NCBI GenBank assembly: GCA_965363675.1
Contig: CBDTTW010000128.1
Location: 1-8,772 of the forward strand
Direction of reading: 5' to 3'
Origin: CBDTTW01 sp965363675
GTDB taxonomy: Bacteria; Bacteroidota; Rhodothermia; Rhodothermales; DASSAV01
DNA: 8,772 bases
The notes under the pieces were generated by a model. It was given only the letters and a program-made list of their open reading frames with translations. It was not told where the DNA came from and did no database searches. A program made the position numbers and the translations under genes. Shown here one piece after another: positions 1 to 6,751 of this stretch (position 1 is its first letter; every line of letters begins with the position of its first letter).

Positions 1-375
1 GCCGACGAGATCGCGCAGGAGGCCGAGTTCTTCTCCTTCGGCACGAACGACCTGACGCAGATGACCTTCGGCTACAGCCGCGACGACGCCGGCAAGTTCC
101 TGCCGTACTACGTCGAGCACAAGGTGCTGCCGGACGATCCGTTCCAGGCGCTCGACCAGAAGGGCGTCGGGCAGATGGTCAAGCTCGGCATCGAGCGCGG
201 CCGCGCCACGCGCCCGGACATCAAGATCGGCATCTGCGGCGAGCATGGCGGCGAACCTTCGTCCGTCACGTTCTTCTTCGAGGCCGGCATGAACTACGTC
301 TCGTGCTCGCCGTTCCGCGTGCCGATTGCACGCCTGACGGCGGCGCAGGCCCACCTGCGCACGCAGCAGAACTAA
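1..375 (+). CDS. ppdK: Pyruvate, phosphate dikinase, C-terminal fragment (5' end outside window)
   Basis: This is the last 124 codons of pyruvate, phosphate dikinase, read in frame 1 from the first base to TAA at 373-375. The enzyme interconverts pyruvate, ATP and phosphate with PEP, AMP and pyrophosphate in the cytosol. The fragment is the end of the C-terminal PEP/pyruvate-binding TIM barrel. It carries the GTNDLTQ motif, whose Asn and Asp codons (46-51) contact substrate and Mg2+ in the family. It also carries the ICGEHGG motif with the catalytic cysteine codon at 235-237, and the family ending SCSPFRVPIARLTAAQA. The motifs fit PPDK better than PEP synthase or PTS enzyme I, which share the fold. 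The C-terminus looks complete. The reading frame is open to the left edge, so the ATP-grasp and phosphohistidine domains lie outside. A strong terminator follows the stop, so the gene ends its transcript. Confidence 0.97.
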   Translation, partial: ADEIAQEAEFFSFGTNDLTQMTFGYSRDDAGKFLPYYVEHKVLPDDPFQALDQKGVGQMVKLGIERGRATRPDIKIGICGEHGGEPSSVTFFFEAGMNYVSCSPFRVPIARLTAAQAHLRTQQN

Positions 376-412
376 ACGCCTGCGCCCTGGGGCGCGTGCT
401 GCACTCCTGCCT

Positions 413-451
413 AAGCGGGGCCGCCTTCACCGGCGGCCCCGCTTTTGGTTT
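413..451 (+). terminator. Intrinsic terminator of ppdK
   Basis: A perfect 13-bp GC-rich stem (413-425 paired with 432-444) encloses the 6-base loop TTCACC. It is followed on the + strand by TTTTGGTTT. It starts 38 bases after the ppdK stop. The T-rich side faces the + strand. On the - strand the hairpin begins a few bases after the kinase stop codon (450-452) but is followed by CTTAGGCAGG, with no U-tract, so it should terminate kinase transcripts poorly, if at all. A second short GC hairpin (382-395) lies between the ppdK stop and this stem. Confidence 0.88.
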
Positions 452-2975
452 ACAGCGAGGCCGGAAGCTGCACCGTAAAGACTGTGCCCACGCCCAGCGT
501 GCTTCGGACGCGGATGGCGCCCCCCATCAGCCCGACGAGGCGCTGCGTGATGGCGAGCCCCAGCCCGTTGCCCTCGAAGCTGCGCGCCATACCGCTCGAC
601 TCCTGCTGAAACTCCTCGAATACCTTGGGCAAAAAGGCTTCGGAGATGCCGATGCCCGTGTCGGCGACCTCCAGCGCCACGCCGCCCCCGCCGCCGTCGG
701 CGCGGAGCGCCACGGCCACCTCGCCGTCCTCGGTGAACTTGACGGCGTTCGTGACCAGGTTGGTCAGCACGCGGTGCAGGGCGGCGCGGTCCGTGACGAT
801 GACCGGCGGCGCCTCCGGGGCGGCTTCGAAGCGCAGCCGCAGGCCGCGCGCCTCGGCGCGAGGGCGCAACAGCGCCAGGCACGCCTCGGCTTCCTCGGCG
901 AGCAAAACGCGCTCGGGCTTGAGCGTGAGCTTGCGCCCCCGTAGCTGCGCCAGGTCGAGCACCGAGTTGAGCGTTTCCATGAGGCGCTCGCCGGCGCCCC
1001 GGATCAGGTGGGCAAACTGCGCCGCCTCGCCCTCGACTTCGCCGGCGAGCAAATCCGCGAAGCCGATGATGGCCGTAAGCGGGGTGCGCACCTCGTGGCT
1101 CATGTTCGCCAGGAACACATCCTTGGCGCGGTTGGCGTGTTCGGCCTCCTCCTTGGCCTCGACGAGGTCGCGTTCGGTTTGCTTCTGCGGCGTGATGTCC
1201 TGGCCCGCTCCGGTCACGTAATACAGGCCGCCCTCGGCGAGCGGGTGCGGCACGCTCACGGCATGCACCCAGCGTACGGCGCCCTCGGCCCTGACGATCC
1301 GGAACTGCGCGACGGCCTTTTCGCCGCGCCCGATGGCGCCGGCATAGGCGGAGAACGCATCCAGGTCCTCCGGATACACCGTGGAGACCCAGTCCAGGCG
1401 CAGCATCTCCTCCGGCGGGCGGCCGAACACGTCGCAGCAGCCTTCCGTGACCCACTCGTATTCGCGGCGGCCGTCCGGATGCAGCACGTAGGCGAAGCCG
1501 TAGGCGCCCAGCAGTTGCGAGAACGCCTGGTAGCGCGCCCCGAACCGGCGGACCTTTTCCTCGTCCGCTTTGCGCTCCGAGACGTCGCGGGCGATGCCCT
1601 CGAAGGCGACGACGTTCCCGGCGTCGTCGAGGATCTGGCTGAAGCGCTCCTCGACCCAGATTTGGCGCCCGTCTTTCCGCAGCCAGCGCGTCTCCAGCAT
1701 CAGGCTTCGCCCCGGCGCCGGCGCCATGACGGCCGCGAAGGCGGCCAGGTCGTCGGGGTGGACGAGCTTGTAGGGCAGGCCGGGGTCGGCGTAGAGTTCC
1801 TCCGGGGTGTAGCCCGACACCTCGGCGGCCGAGGGGCTGACGTAGTCGAAGCCGGGCGTGGGCGTGAGGCGGTAGCGGTACACCACGTCGCGGGCGTTTT
1901 CGGCCAGCAGGCGGAAGCGCTGTTCGCTTTCGCGGAGCGCGTCGATGGCTTCCTTCTGCACCGTCAGGTCCACGATCTGCCCGACGACGCAGGCGGTGCG
2001 CCCGGCGCCGTCGCGGATGGCCGAGAGGTGCAGGCTGCCCCAGAGCAGGCCGCCGCGCCCCGTGACGTAGCAGCCTTCGAGTTCCTGGGCGGCGACCTTG
2101 CCCTGCACCAGCCGCGCGAAGGCTTGGCGCGTGGCGGCGGCATGGTCCGGGTGCACGAGCTGCTCCAGACGCATGCCGTGCAAGGCCGCCGGCGGGGCGC
2201 CGAGGGCGTGCGCCATGGCGGCGTTGCCCTCGACGATGGCGCCCTCGGGGTCGAAGATGCACAGCCACGATCCGGCGCTCTGGAACACGTTTCGGAACAG
2301 CGCCTCGGTCTGGCCCAGCGCCCCGAGCGGGCCTCGGGAGCCGCCGCCGCGCAGGGTGACCAAGCGCAGGCCCCCGTCGATGCGCCCCACCCGGACATCG
2401 GTGACGAGGGGCGGGCGCTGCCGGTCGGTGGGGCGCACCTCGGCGGCGGCCCAGTCCCCCGGCGGCGGCAGCGTGGGCAGCCAGCGGCTGTACGGGCGGC
2501 CCAGGAGCGCCGAGGCGTCGGCGGCGCCGAGCAGGCGGCGCGCCTCGGCGTTGCAGGCGCAGATGCGCCCGTCCTCGCCGACGGCCAGCGCGGCCTCCGG
2601 CAGCCCCTCGACGAAGCCGGCGACGCCGGGCGGCGCGGGCTCCAGGGTGAGGCTGAACACGAGGGCTGCTGCGTCGAGCAGCCGCACCCGCGCCTCCCAG
2701 GGACCCGGGCCGTCCGGCAGGGCGCTTTCGAGACGCACCACGCCCTCGGCGGGCGGCGCGCCCCCGGCCAGGCGCGCCCCGAGCCGCTCGGCGTCGGGGC
2801 CGGCGAAGAGCGCCGCGAGCGGGGCCGGCAGAGCGCCCGGCGGCGTCAGCAGCTTGCGGGCGGCGGCGCTCGCCGCCGTCGCCTCGGCGCCTCGGCAGAG
2901 CAGCACCGCCTCCGGCGCCGCGTCGAAGTAAGCCCGCAACGCGTCCGTGGCGTCCGGGCAAGCCGATTCCTGCAT
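450..2975 (-). CDS. Multi-PAS soluble sensor histidine kinase
   Basis: This 841-residue protein autophosphorylates a histidine on signal sensing and should pass the phosphate to a separate response regulator. Order of parts: a weak PAS-like stretch (about 12-110), a degenerate PAS (about 123-208), then three clear PAS/PAC units (about 223-340, 350-468 and 480-598). The PAC segments end in DLTVQKE, DVSERK and DITPQKQ. Next come a HisKA domain with H-box MSHEVRTPL (phospho-accepting H627) and a HATPase_c domain with N-box NLVTNAVKF (N743), G1 DTGIGI (772-777), F-box FEEFQQ and G2 GNGLGLAI (802-809). No transmembrane helix, signal peptide or receiver domain is visible, so it is probably cytosolic and not a hybrid kinase. 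No response regulator gene is nearby. The ATG at 2975 has no clear Shine-Dalgarno, only a weak GGTAT. The gene is 61 bases downstream of the SMP-30 gene and may be cotranscribed with it. The signal cannot be read from the sequence. Confidence 0.95.
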   Translation of the reverse strand: MQESACPDATDALRAYFDAAPEAVLLCRGAEATAASAAARKLLTPPGALPAPLAALFAGPDAERLGARLAGGAPPAEGVVRLESALPDGPGPWEARVRLLDAAALVFSLTLEPAPPGVAGFVEGLPEAALAVGEDGRICACNAEARRLLGAADASALLGRPYSRWLPTLPPPGDWAAAEVRPTDRQRPPLVTDVRVGRIDGGLRLVTLRGGGSRGPLGALGQTEALFRNVFQSAGSWLCIFDPEGAIVEGNAAMAHALGAPPAALHGMRLEQLVHPDHAAATRQAFARLVQGKVAAQELEGCYVTGRGGLLWGSLHLSAIRDGAGRTACVVGQIVDLTVQKEAIDALRESEQRFRLLAENARDVVYRYRLTPTPGFDYVSPSAAEVSGYTPEELYADPGLPYKLVHPDDLAAFAAVMAPAPGRSLMLETRWLRKDGRQIWVEERFSQILDDAGNVVAFEGIARDVSERKADEEKVRRFGARYQAFSQLLGAYGFAYVLHPDGRREYEWVTEGCCDVFGRPPEEMLRLDWVSTVYPEDLDAFSAYAGAIGRGEKAVAQFRIVRAEGAVRWVHAVSVPHPLAEGGLYYVTGAGQDITPQKQTERDLVEAKEEAEHANRAKDVFLANMSHEVRTPLTAIIGFADLLAGEVEGEAAQFAHLIRGAGERLMETLNSVLDLAQLRGRKLTLKPERVLLAEEAEACLALLRPRAEARGLRLRFEAAPEAPPVIVTDRAALHRVLTNLVTNAVKFTEDGEVAVALRADGGGGGVALEVADTGIGISEAFLPKVFEEFQQESSGMARSFEGNGLGLAITQRLVGLMGGAIRVRSTLGVGTVFTVQLPASL

Positions 2976-3036
2976 GAGAGGATACCTGTAGGGGGTGAGC
3001 CGCGAAGTGGGGGACCCTCGGCTGCGGCGGCGGGGT

Positions 3037-4035
3037 CTAGCGCATCAGGCCGCGCGCGCGTGTGCGCACCCGGAGCAGGTGCATGTCGGCGGTGATGTAG
3101 AGCGTCGAGCCGTCGTCGCCCCAGGCGCAGTTGGACGTGGCCGCTCCCGTCTCGATGGAGCCCAGGTGCTTGCCCTCAGGGCTGATCACGAGCACCCCGC
3201 CCGGCCCCGTCGTCCAGACGTTGCCCTCGGCATCGACTTTCAGGCCGTCGGGGGCGCCGCGCTTGCCGGCGTCGCGTAGGGCCGCGCCGTCGAAGAAGAC
3301 GCGCCCGCCCGCCAGGCTGCCGTCGGGCTGCACGTCGAAGGCCCGGATGATCGGCCGGGCGCCGTCGGACTGCGCCACGTACAGCGTTTTCTCGTCCGGC
3401 GAGAAGGCGAGCCCGTTGGGGTACGTCATCACGTCGGTCACCCGCGTGAGCGCGCCGTCCGGGGCGAGCCGGTAGACGCCGTTGACCTCTTGCTCCTTGA
3501 GCGGGCTCTGGCCCACGCCCTTCAGGCCGTAGGGCGGGTCGGTGAAGTAGAGCGCCCCGCCGGAGTGGTAGGCGGCGTCGTTGGGGCTGCTCAGGCGCTT
3601 GCCGTCGTAGCGCTCAGCGAGGACTTCGCGCGTGAACTTGACCGTGTCGATGCGCACGATGGCGCGGTTGCCGTGGTCGCACGCGACGAGGTACGGCCCT
3701 TCGCCGGGATAGCGCAGCAGCCCGTTCGTGCCCAGCTCGTCGCCGGGGGGCGTGGCGCCGTTGTAGCCGGCGGGGCGCATGAACACGCTCAGCCCGCCGC
3801 GCTCGCTCCAGCGGTAGATGGTGTTGCGCGGGATGTCGGAGAAAAGCAGATAGCCCTGCGACCCGATCCAGACGGGGCCTTCGCTCCACTCGAACCCGGT
3901 GGCGATTTGCTCGATCTCGGCCCCCGGCGGCACGAGGCGGTCGAAGGCGGGGTCGAGCCGGACGATGAGGCGCTCCTGCGCGGCGGCAGAGCACGCAGCG
4001 GCGAGGCCGCACAGCAGAAAGGCAAGCAGACGCAT
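3037..4035 (-). CDS. Exported SMP-30/gluconolactonase/LRE-family beta-propeller protein
   Basis: This 332-residue protein is of the SMP-30/gluconolactonase type, a six-bladed propeller whose members are metal-dependent lactonases or related hydrolases. The N-terminus MRLLAFLLCGLAAACSAAAQ is an export signal. The likely cut is after AAA at residue 19. A lipoprotein cut at C15 (LAAAC) is possible but a poor lipobox fit. Likely metal and active-site positions match the family: E52 (SEGPVW), N152 (SSPNDA), N207 (YPNGLAFSPD) and D263 (APDGLKVD). The motif YFTDPPYGL (163-171) is typical of the gluconolactonase branch. The product should be periplasmic. The substrate is unknown; sugar lactones are the family default, but lactonase activity is not proven. 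The start ATG at 4035 begins the only well-formed signal peptide. It sits between two small membrane-protein genes (92-base gap) and the PAS kinase (61-base gap), all on one strand. Confidence 0.92.
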   Translation of the reverse strand: MRLLAFLLCGLAAACSAAAQERLIVRLDPAFDRLVPPGAEIEQIATGFEWSEGPVWIGSQGYLLFSDIPRNTIYRWSERGGLSVFMRPAGYNGATPPGDELGTNGLLRYPGEGPYLVACDHGNRAIVRIDTVKFTREVLAERYDGKRLSSPNDAAYHSGGALYFTDPPYGLKGVGQSPLKEQEVNGVYRLAPDGALTRVTDVMTYPNGLAFSPDEKTLYVAQSDGARPIIRAFDVQPDGSLAGGRVFFDGAALRDAGKRGAPDGLKVDAEGNVWTTGPGGVLVISPEGKHLGSIETGAATSNCAWGDDGSTLYITADMHLLRVRTRARGLMR

Positions 4036-4127
4036 GGCGCATTACCCGGGGTGTGTGGAAGTCCCCTAAGGTGCACTCCGGCGCCGCAATACGCAAGATG
4101 CGCGGCCCAACAAGTTTTCCGGCGGGG

Positions 4128-4472
4128 TTACCGCCCGGCGCGCGTACGCACGCGGTGCGGCTCCTCGGCCTCGGCGAGCAGGTACGGGTCGGCGTCGTCG
4201 AGCGGGGCCAGGCGGCGCGCCGGTTCGGCGCCGGGCGCAGCCCCGCCGAGCGCCGTTTCGATGCGCTCCAGGCGGGCTTCCATCGGGGCCACGGCCTCGC
4301 GGACGGCTCCGCTGATCAGATGCCGCAGCTCTCCGGCGGGCAGGCCCTCCCGGGTCTGCTGCGCCGCCAGGCGGGCCGTGGTCACCTTGCCGATGGTGCG
4401 CATGATGGCGATGAGGACGGTGGCCGTCAGGACCATGCCTGACACGGTCAAGAATACGATTTCTTCGGGCAT
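4128..4472 (-). CDS. Small single-pass membrane protein, paralogue of the gene upstream (member B)
   Basis: This 114-residue protein is not assigned to a named family. It has one transmembrane helix near the N-terminus (about residues 5-25, EIVFLTVSGMVL onward), a short basic stretch (R25 to R41), a predicted amphipathic or coiled-coil helix (about 47-76), and a Pro/Ala-rich acidic tail with basic end RVRTRAGR. Helix 47-75 matches residues 48-76 of the neighbouring 118-residue protein at about 12 of 29 positions. Both tails share a DAD segment, then EEP, then a basic end. The two therefore look like diverged tandem duplicates. It starts 36 bases after the stop of its paralogue, so cotranslation is likely. 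The layout recalls PspB-like envelope-stress proteins (one helix, then a cytoplasmic coil), but no PspA, PspC or PspF is present, so this is only an analogy. Confidence 0.82.
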   Translation of the reverse strand: MPEEIVFLTVSGMVLTATVLIAIMRTIGKVTTARLAAQQTREGLPAGELRHLISGAVREAVAPMEARLERIETALGGAAPGAEPARRLAPLDDADPYLLAEAEEPHRVRTRAGR

Positions 4473-4508
4473 GGCGGGCGCTCAGGTTGAAGGATGCTTC
4501 GGGGGGGG

Positions 4509-4865
4509 TCAGTGCACGCGCCGGGAGGCGCGGGCGGCGGCGGGCGGCTCTTCAGGCAGGCGGTCGAGATCGGGGGCGTAGTCCGCGTCCAGGTCGAGCA
4601 GCGGCCCTTCGGGCGCGTCGGCGGCGGCCAGGCGGGCCAGGCGACGTTCCATCTGCGCGAGGCGCTCCTGCATGTCGCCGGTGGCTTCTTCGACGGCGCG
4701 GCGGATCATGTCCTCCAGTTCGGAGGTCGTCATGCTGCGGTCTGCGCCGCCGCTTTCCTTGCGGCCGTACTTGATCGCCATTTTTTCCTTTTCGTGGGCC
4801 AGGCCCATGCGGACGATGGAAAGCGTGAATACGAAAACGATGGCGACGATGATGACCGGGGTCAT
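4509..4865 (-). CDS. Small single-pass membrane protein with juxtamembrane charged segment and coiled coil (member A)
   Basis: This 118-residue protein has unknown function. Residues 3-22 (TPVIIVAIVFVFTLSIVRMG) form a transmembrane helix. A charged segment HEKEKMAIKYGRKE (24-37) follows, of a kind common just inside the membrane in small Bacteroidota membrane proteins. Then come a helix rich in Glu/Arg/Leu (48-80) suited to coiled-coil pairing, an acidic aspartate-rich stretch (90-106) and a basic tail ending ASRRVH. The positive charges after the helix suggest the C-terminal part is cytoplasmic. It is paralogous to the next gene downstream (member B). Its stop codon is followed directly by eight cytosines on the coding strand. 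The start ATG at 4865 follows CCGAAAGGCC, a weak ribosome site. The gene begins 72 bases after the acyl-CoA dehydrogenase stop, with no clear terminator between, so an operon is plausible. Confidence 0.85.
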   Translation of the reverse strand: MTPVIIVAIVFVFTLSIVRMGLAHEKEKMAIKYGRKESGGADRSMTTSELEDMIRRAVEEATGDMQERLAQMERRLARLAAADAPEGPLLDLDADYAPDLDRLPEEPPAAARASRRVH

Positions 4866-4937
4866 GGCCTTTCGGGAAAGGTGAGGGGAGGTCTTTTTTT
4901 GATACGCCCCAGCTCCGAGGAAGTTACGCGCCGCTTT

Positions 4938-6107
4938 TCAGCGGAAGGCGTCGAGGCCCGTCACGTCGTGCCCGAGGATGAGGGTGTGGATCTCGTGGGT
5001 GCCTTCGTAGGTGACGACCGACTCCAGGTTCATCAGGTGCCGCATGACGGGGTACATGCCGAGCACGCCGTTGCCGCCGAGCACCTGGCGCGCCGAGTGC
5101 GCCACGGCAAGGGCCATGCGCACGTTGTCGCGCTTAGCGAGCGAGACCTGGGCGGGGCGCATGGCGCCGGCGTCCTTGAGGCGGCCGAGGCGCCAGGCCA
5201 GCAGTTGGGCGCGCGTGATCTCGGTGACCATGTCGGCCAGGCGCTCCTGGATGAGCTGGAAGCCGCCGATGGGGCGGCCGAACTGCCGGCGGGTGCGCGC
5301 CAGCCCCAGGGCGGCGTCGTAGCAGCTCATGGCGGCCCCGATGACGCCCCACGCGATGCCGTAGCGGGCCTGGGTCAGGCACGAGAGCGCTGCGCCGAGG
5401 CCGTGGGCGTGCGGCAGGCGCGCCTCGGCGGGCAGGCGCACCTCGTCGAAAAGCACCTCCGAGGTGATGGCTGCCCGCAGCGACCACTTGTCGCCGATGC
5501 GGGGCGCCGAGACGCCGGGGCGGTCGAGCTCGACGAGGAAGCCGGCGATTTCGCCCTCGTCGGTGCGCGCCCACACCACGCACACGTCGCCCTCGGAGGC
5601 GTTGGTGCTCCAGCGCTTGTGGCCGCTGAGCACGTAGCCGTCGCCGTCGCGGCGGGCGCGCGTTTCGAGGGCGGCGGGGTCGGAGCCGTGTTCGGGCTCG
5701 GTCAGGGCGAAGCACCCGATGGCCTCGGCCCGCGCGAGCGCCGGCAGCCAGCGCCGTTTCTGCTCCTCGCTGCCGTAGCGGTGGATGGGGTGCATGACGA
5801 GCGAGCCCTGCACCGAGCAGAACGAGCGCAGGCCGGTGTCGCCGCGCTCGATCTCCTGCATCATCAGGCCGTAGGCGATGCTGGAGAGGCCGCCGCCGCC
5901 GTACTCCACGGGGATCGTCGGGCCGAGCAGGCCCAGCGCGCCGAAGCGGGCGGCCAGGGCGCGCGGGAACGTGCACGCCTGGGCGTGCGCCTCGATGATG
6001 GGCTCGACCTCGGCCGTCACGAAGGCGCGCGTGCGGTCGCGGGCGGCGCGCTCCTCGTCGGTGAGCAGTTCGTCGAGGCAGTAGTAGTCCAGCGGTTCGA
6101 ACGGCAT
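4938..6107 (-). CDS. gcdH: Acyl-CoA dehydrogenase, glutaryl-CoA dehydrogenase type
   Basis: This 389-residue FAD enzyme is closest in motifs to glutaryl-CoA dehydrogenase, which oxidises and decarboxylates glutaryl-CoA to crotonyl-CoA in lysine, tryptophan and aromatic degradation, feeding electrons to ETF. Visible marks are SVQGSLVMHPI (98-108) with the preceding R94, equivalent to the substrate-binding arginine; the FAD-binding CFALTEPEHGSDP (132-144); ARYGIAWGVIGA (247-258); RRQFGRPIGGFQLIQ; and TYEGTHEIHTLILG (366-379) with catalytic base E368. The glutaryl-type ending THEIHxLILGxxVTG supports this subfamily over generic acyl-CoA dehydrogenases. The frame stays open upstream to an ATG at 6218, but that extension (Arg/Pro/Ala-rich, 37 residues) does not look like the family. 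The ATG at 6107 gives the usual length and has GGAG about seven bases before it. No ETF or glutaconate genes are nearby. Substrate assignment is by motif only. Confidence 0.9.
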   Translation of the reverse strand: MPFEPLDYYCLDELLTDEERAARDRTRAFVTAEVEPIIEAHAQACTFPRALAARFGALGLLGPTIPVEYGGGGLSSIAYGLMMQEIERGDTGLRSFCSVQGSLVMHPIHRYGSEEQKRRWLPALARAEAIGCFALTEPEHGSDPAALETRARRDGDGYVLSGHKRWSTNASEGDVCVVWARTDEGEIAGFLVELDRPGVSAPRIGDKWSLRAAITSEVLFDEVRLPAEARLPHAHGLGAALSCLTQARYGIAWGVIGAAMSCYDAALGLARTRRQFGRPIGGFQLIQERLADMVTEITRAQLLAWRLGRLKDAGAMRPAQVSLAKRDNVRMALAVAHSARQVLGGNGVLGMYPVMRHLMNLESVVTYEGTHEIHTLILGHDVTGLDAFR

Positions 6108-6152
6108 GGGCGGCTCCGGAGAAGGCGTTTCGGGGGGCGCGGAGGTCGCCTG

Positions 6153-6159
6153 CAAGGTA
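6153..6159 (-). promoter_or_regulatory. Possible -7 promoter box for the acyl-CoA dehydrogenase
   Basis: The - strand reads TACCTTG here, about 45 bases before the chosen start at 6107. It resembles the TAnnTTTG box of Bacteroidota-type primary sigma factors. A matching -33 TTG at the usual 17-23 base spacing is not visible, so support is weak. Only the position between two divergent genes and the mirror box at 6196-6202 favour it. Confidence 0.3.
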
Positions 6160-6195
6160 CGCACAAAGCGCCGCCGGGCGCGCGGGCGGGCGCCG

Positions 6196-6202
6196 TATCT
6201 TG
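6196..6202 (+). promoter_or_regulatory. Possible -7 promoter box for the outer-membrane protein gene
   Basis: The + strand reads TATCTTG, close to the TAnnTTTG consensus. A transcript starting about seven bases downstream would begin near 6209. The upstream ATG at 6209 would then be leaderless, while the ATG at 6233 would have a normal short leader. This is one reason the start at 6233 was preferred. No -33 element is apparent in the very GC-rich sequence upstream. Confidence 0.35.
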
Positions 6203-6232
6203 CCGGGCATGCACCCATCTGCCTTTTCCTCC

Positions 6233-6751
6233 ATGAGACTGCTGATTTGCGGCCTGCTGCTGGCGGCCCTTGCGGCGCGCCCGGCCGCCGCCCGGCAGGA
6301 GGCCGACCCGAGGCCCAGCAGCCGCTTCGGCGTGGGCGCGGGGCTGGCCGCCAACACCGCCGACGGGCTCGGGGCGGGGCTGTGGGCGCGCGCCTCGGCG
6401 CCGCTCTCGGCCGACCTCTCGTTCGCCATCGACCTCGGCATGGCCGCCTACACGGCCGGCGCCGCCGCCTTCGAGCCGCAGGTGTCGGTCATCATCACGC
6501 TGCCGGCGCCGCTGGAGCGGCCGCTTCCGTACCTCGTCGGGGGCATCGGGGGGTACTTCCCGTTTATGCTCCGGCCCACCAACAGCGGGGCCACGCTGCA
6601 CGCGGGCCTCGGGTGGGTGCGCCCGGGGGCCCGCCGCACCTGGTTCGTCGAGCTGACGCCCACGGCCATCCTCGGCCGCCGCCGCGTGGACCTGCTGCTG
6701 CCGGTGCGTCTCGGGACGATCCTGGAGCCGCCCCGCCGGCCGGGGCTATAG
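6233..6751 (+). CDS. Small outer-membrane beta-barrel protein (hypothetical)
   Basis: This 172-residue protein is not assigned to a named family. The chosen start gives a textbook signal peptide, MRLLICGLLLAALAARPAAA, with cleavage after AAA. The mature part (about 150 residues) is built of alternating short strands rich in Gly, Ala and aromatic residues, such as FGVGAGLAAN, GAGLWARASAPL, YLVGGIGGYFPF and TLHAGLGWV. This is the pattern of an 8-stranded OmpA/OmpX-like barrel or related Bacteroidota outer-membrane protein. The last residues (RRPGL) lack the terminal aromatic typical of BAM substrates. Alternative in-frame starts are ATG 6209 and TTG 6200; the former would lengthen the signal n-region. 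The gene is transcribed away from the acyl-CoA dehydrogenase and converges on the HAS-barrel gene, overlapping it by six bases. The function is unknown. Confidence 0.75.
   Translation: MRLLICGLLLAALAARPAAARQEADPRPSSRFGVGAGLAANTADGLGAGLWARASAPLSADLSFAIDLGMAAYTAGAAAFEPQVSVIITLPAPLERPLPYLVGGIGGYFPFMLRPTNSGATLHAGLGWVRPGARRTWFVELTPTAILGRRRVDLLLPVRLGTILEPPRRPGL

Noticed and set aside
427..2961. An 844-codon - strand frame in another phase of the kinase gene
   Set aside because: It is Arg/Pro/Gly-rich shadow sequence. The competing frame carries H, N, G1 and G2 boxes and PAS domains.
1008..3095. A 695-codon open frame on the + strand opposite the histidine kinase
   Set aside because: It has Arg/Gly/Ala/His-rich low-complexity content and no recognisable domain, and it lies over a gene with intact kinase motifs. 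It is the usual by-product of very GC-rich coding DNA.
4119..4137. Terminator hairpin around the stop of membrane gene B
   Set aside because: Only about five consecutive pairs form around the stop codon and no U-tract follows on the - strand.
4866..4902. + strand terminator formed by the CCTTTCGGGAAAGG palindrome and the T7 run
   Set aside because: The stem is six pairs with a two-base loop, separated from the T run by about a dozen bases, and there is no + strand gene to terminate here.
6108..6218. N-terminal extension of the acyl-CoA dehydrogenase from the ATG at 6218
   Set aside because: The 37 extra residues are Arg/Ala/Pro-rich and unlike the family. The ATG at 6107 gives the normal length with a GGAG before it.
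4494..6236. A 580-codon open frame on the + strand opposite the acyl-CoA dehydrogenase and membrane gene A
   Set aside because: It spans two convincing - strand genes and the gap between them, and shows no family motif. GC-driven absence of stop codons explains it.
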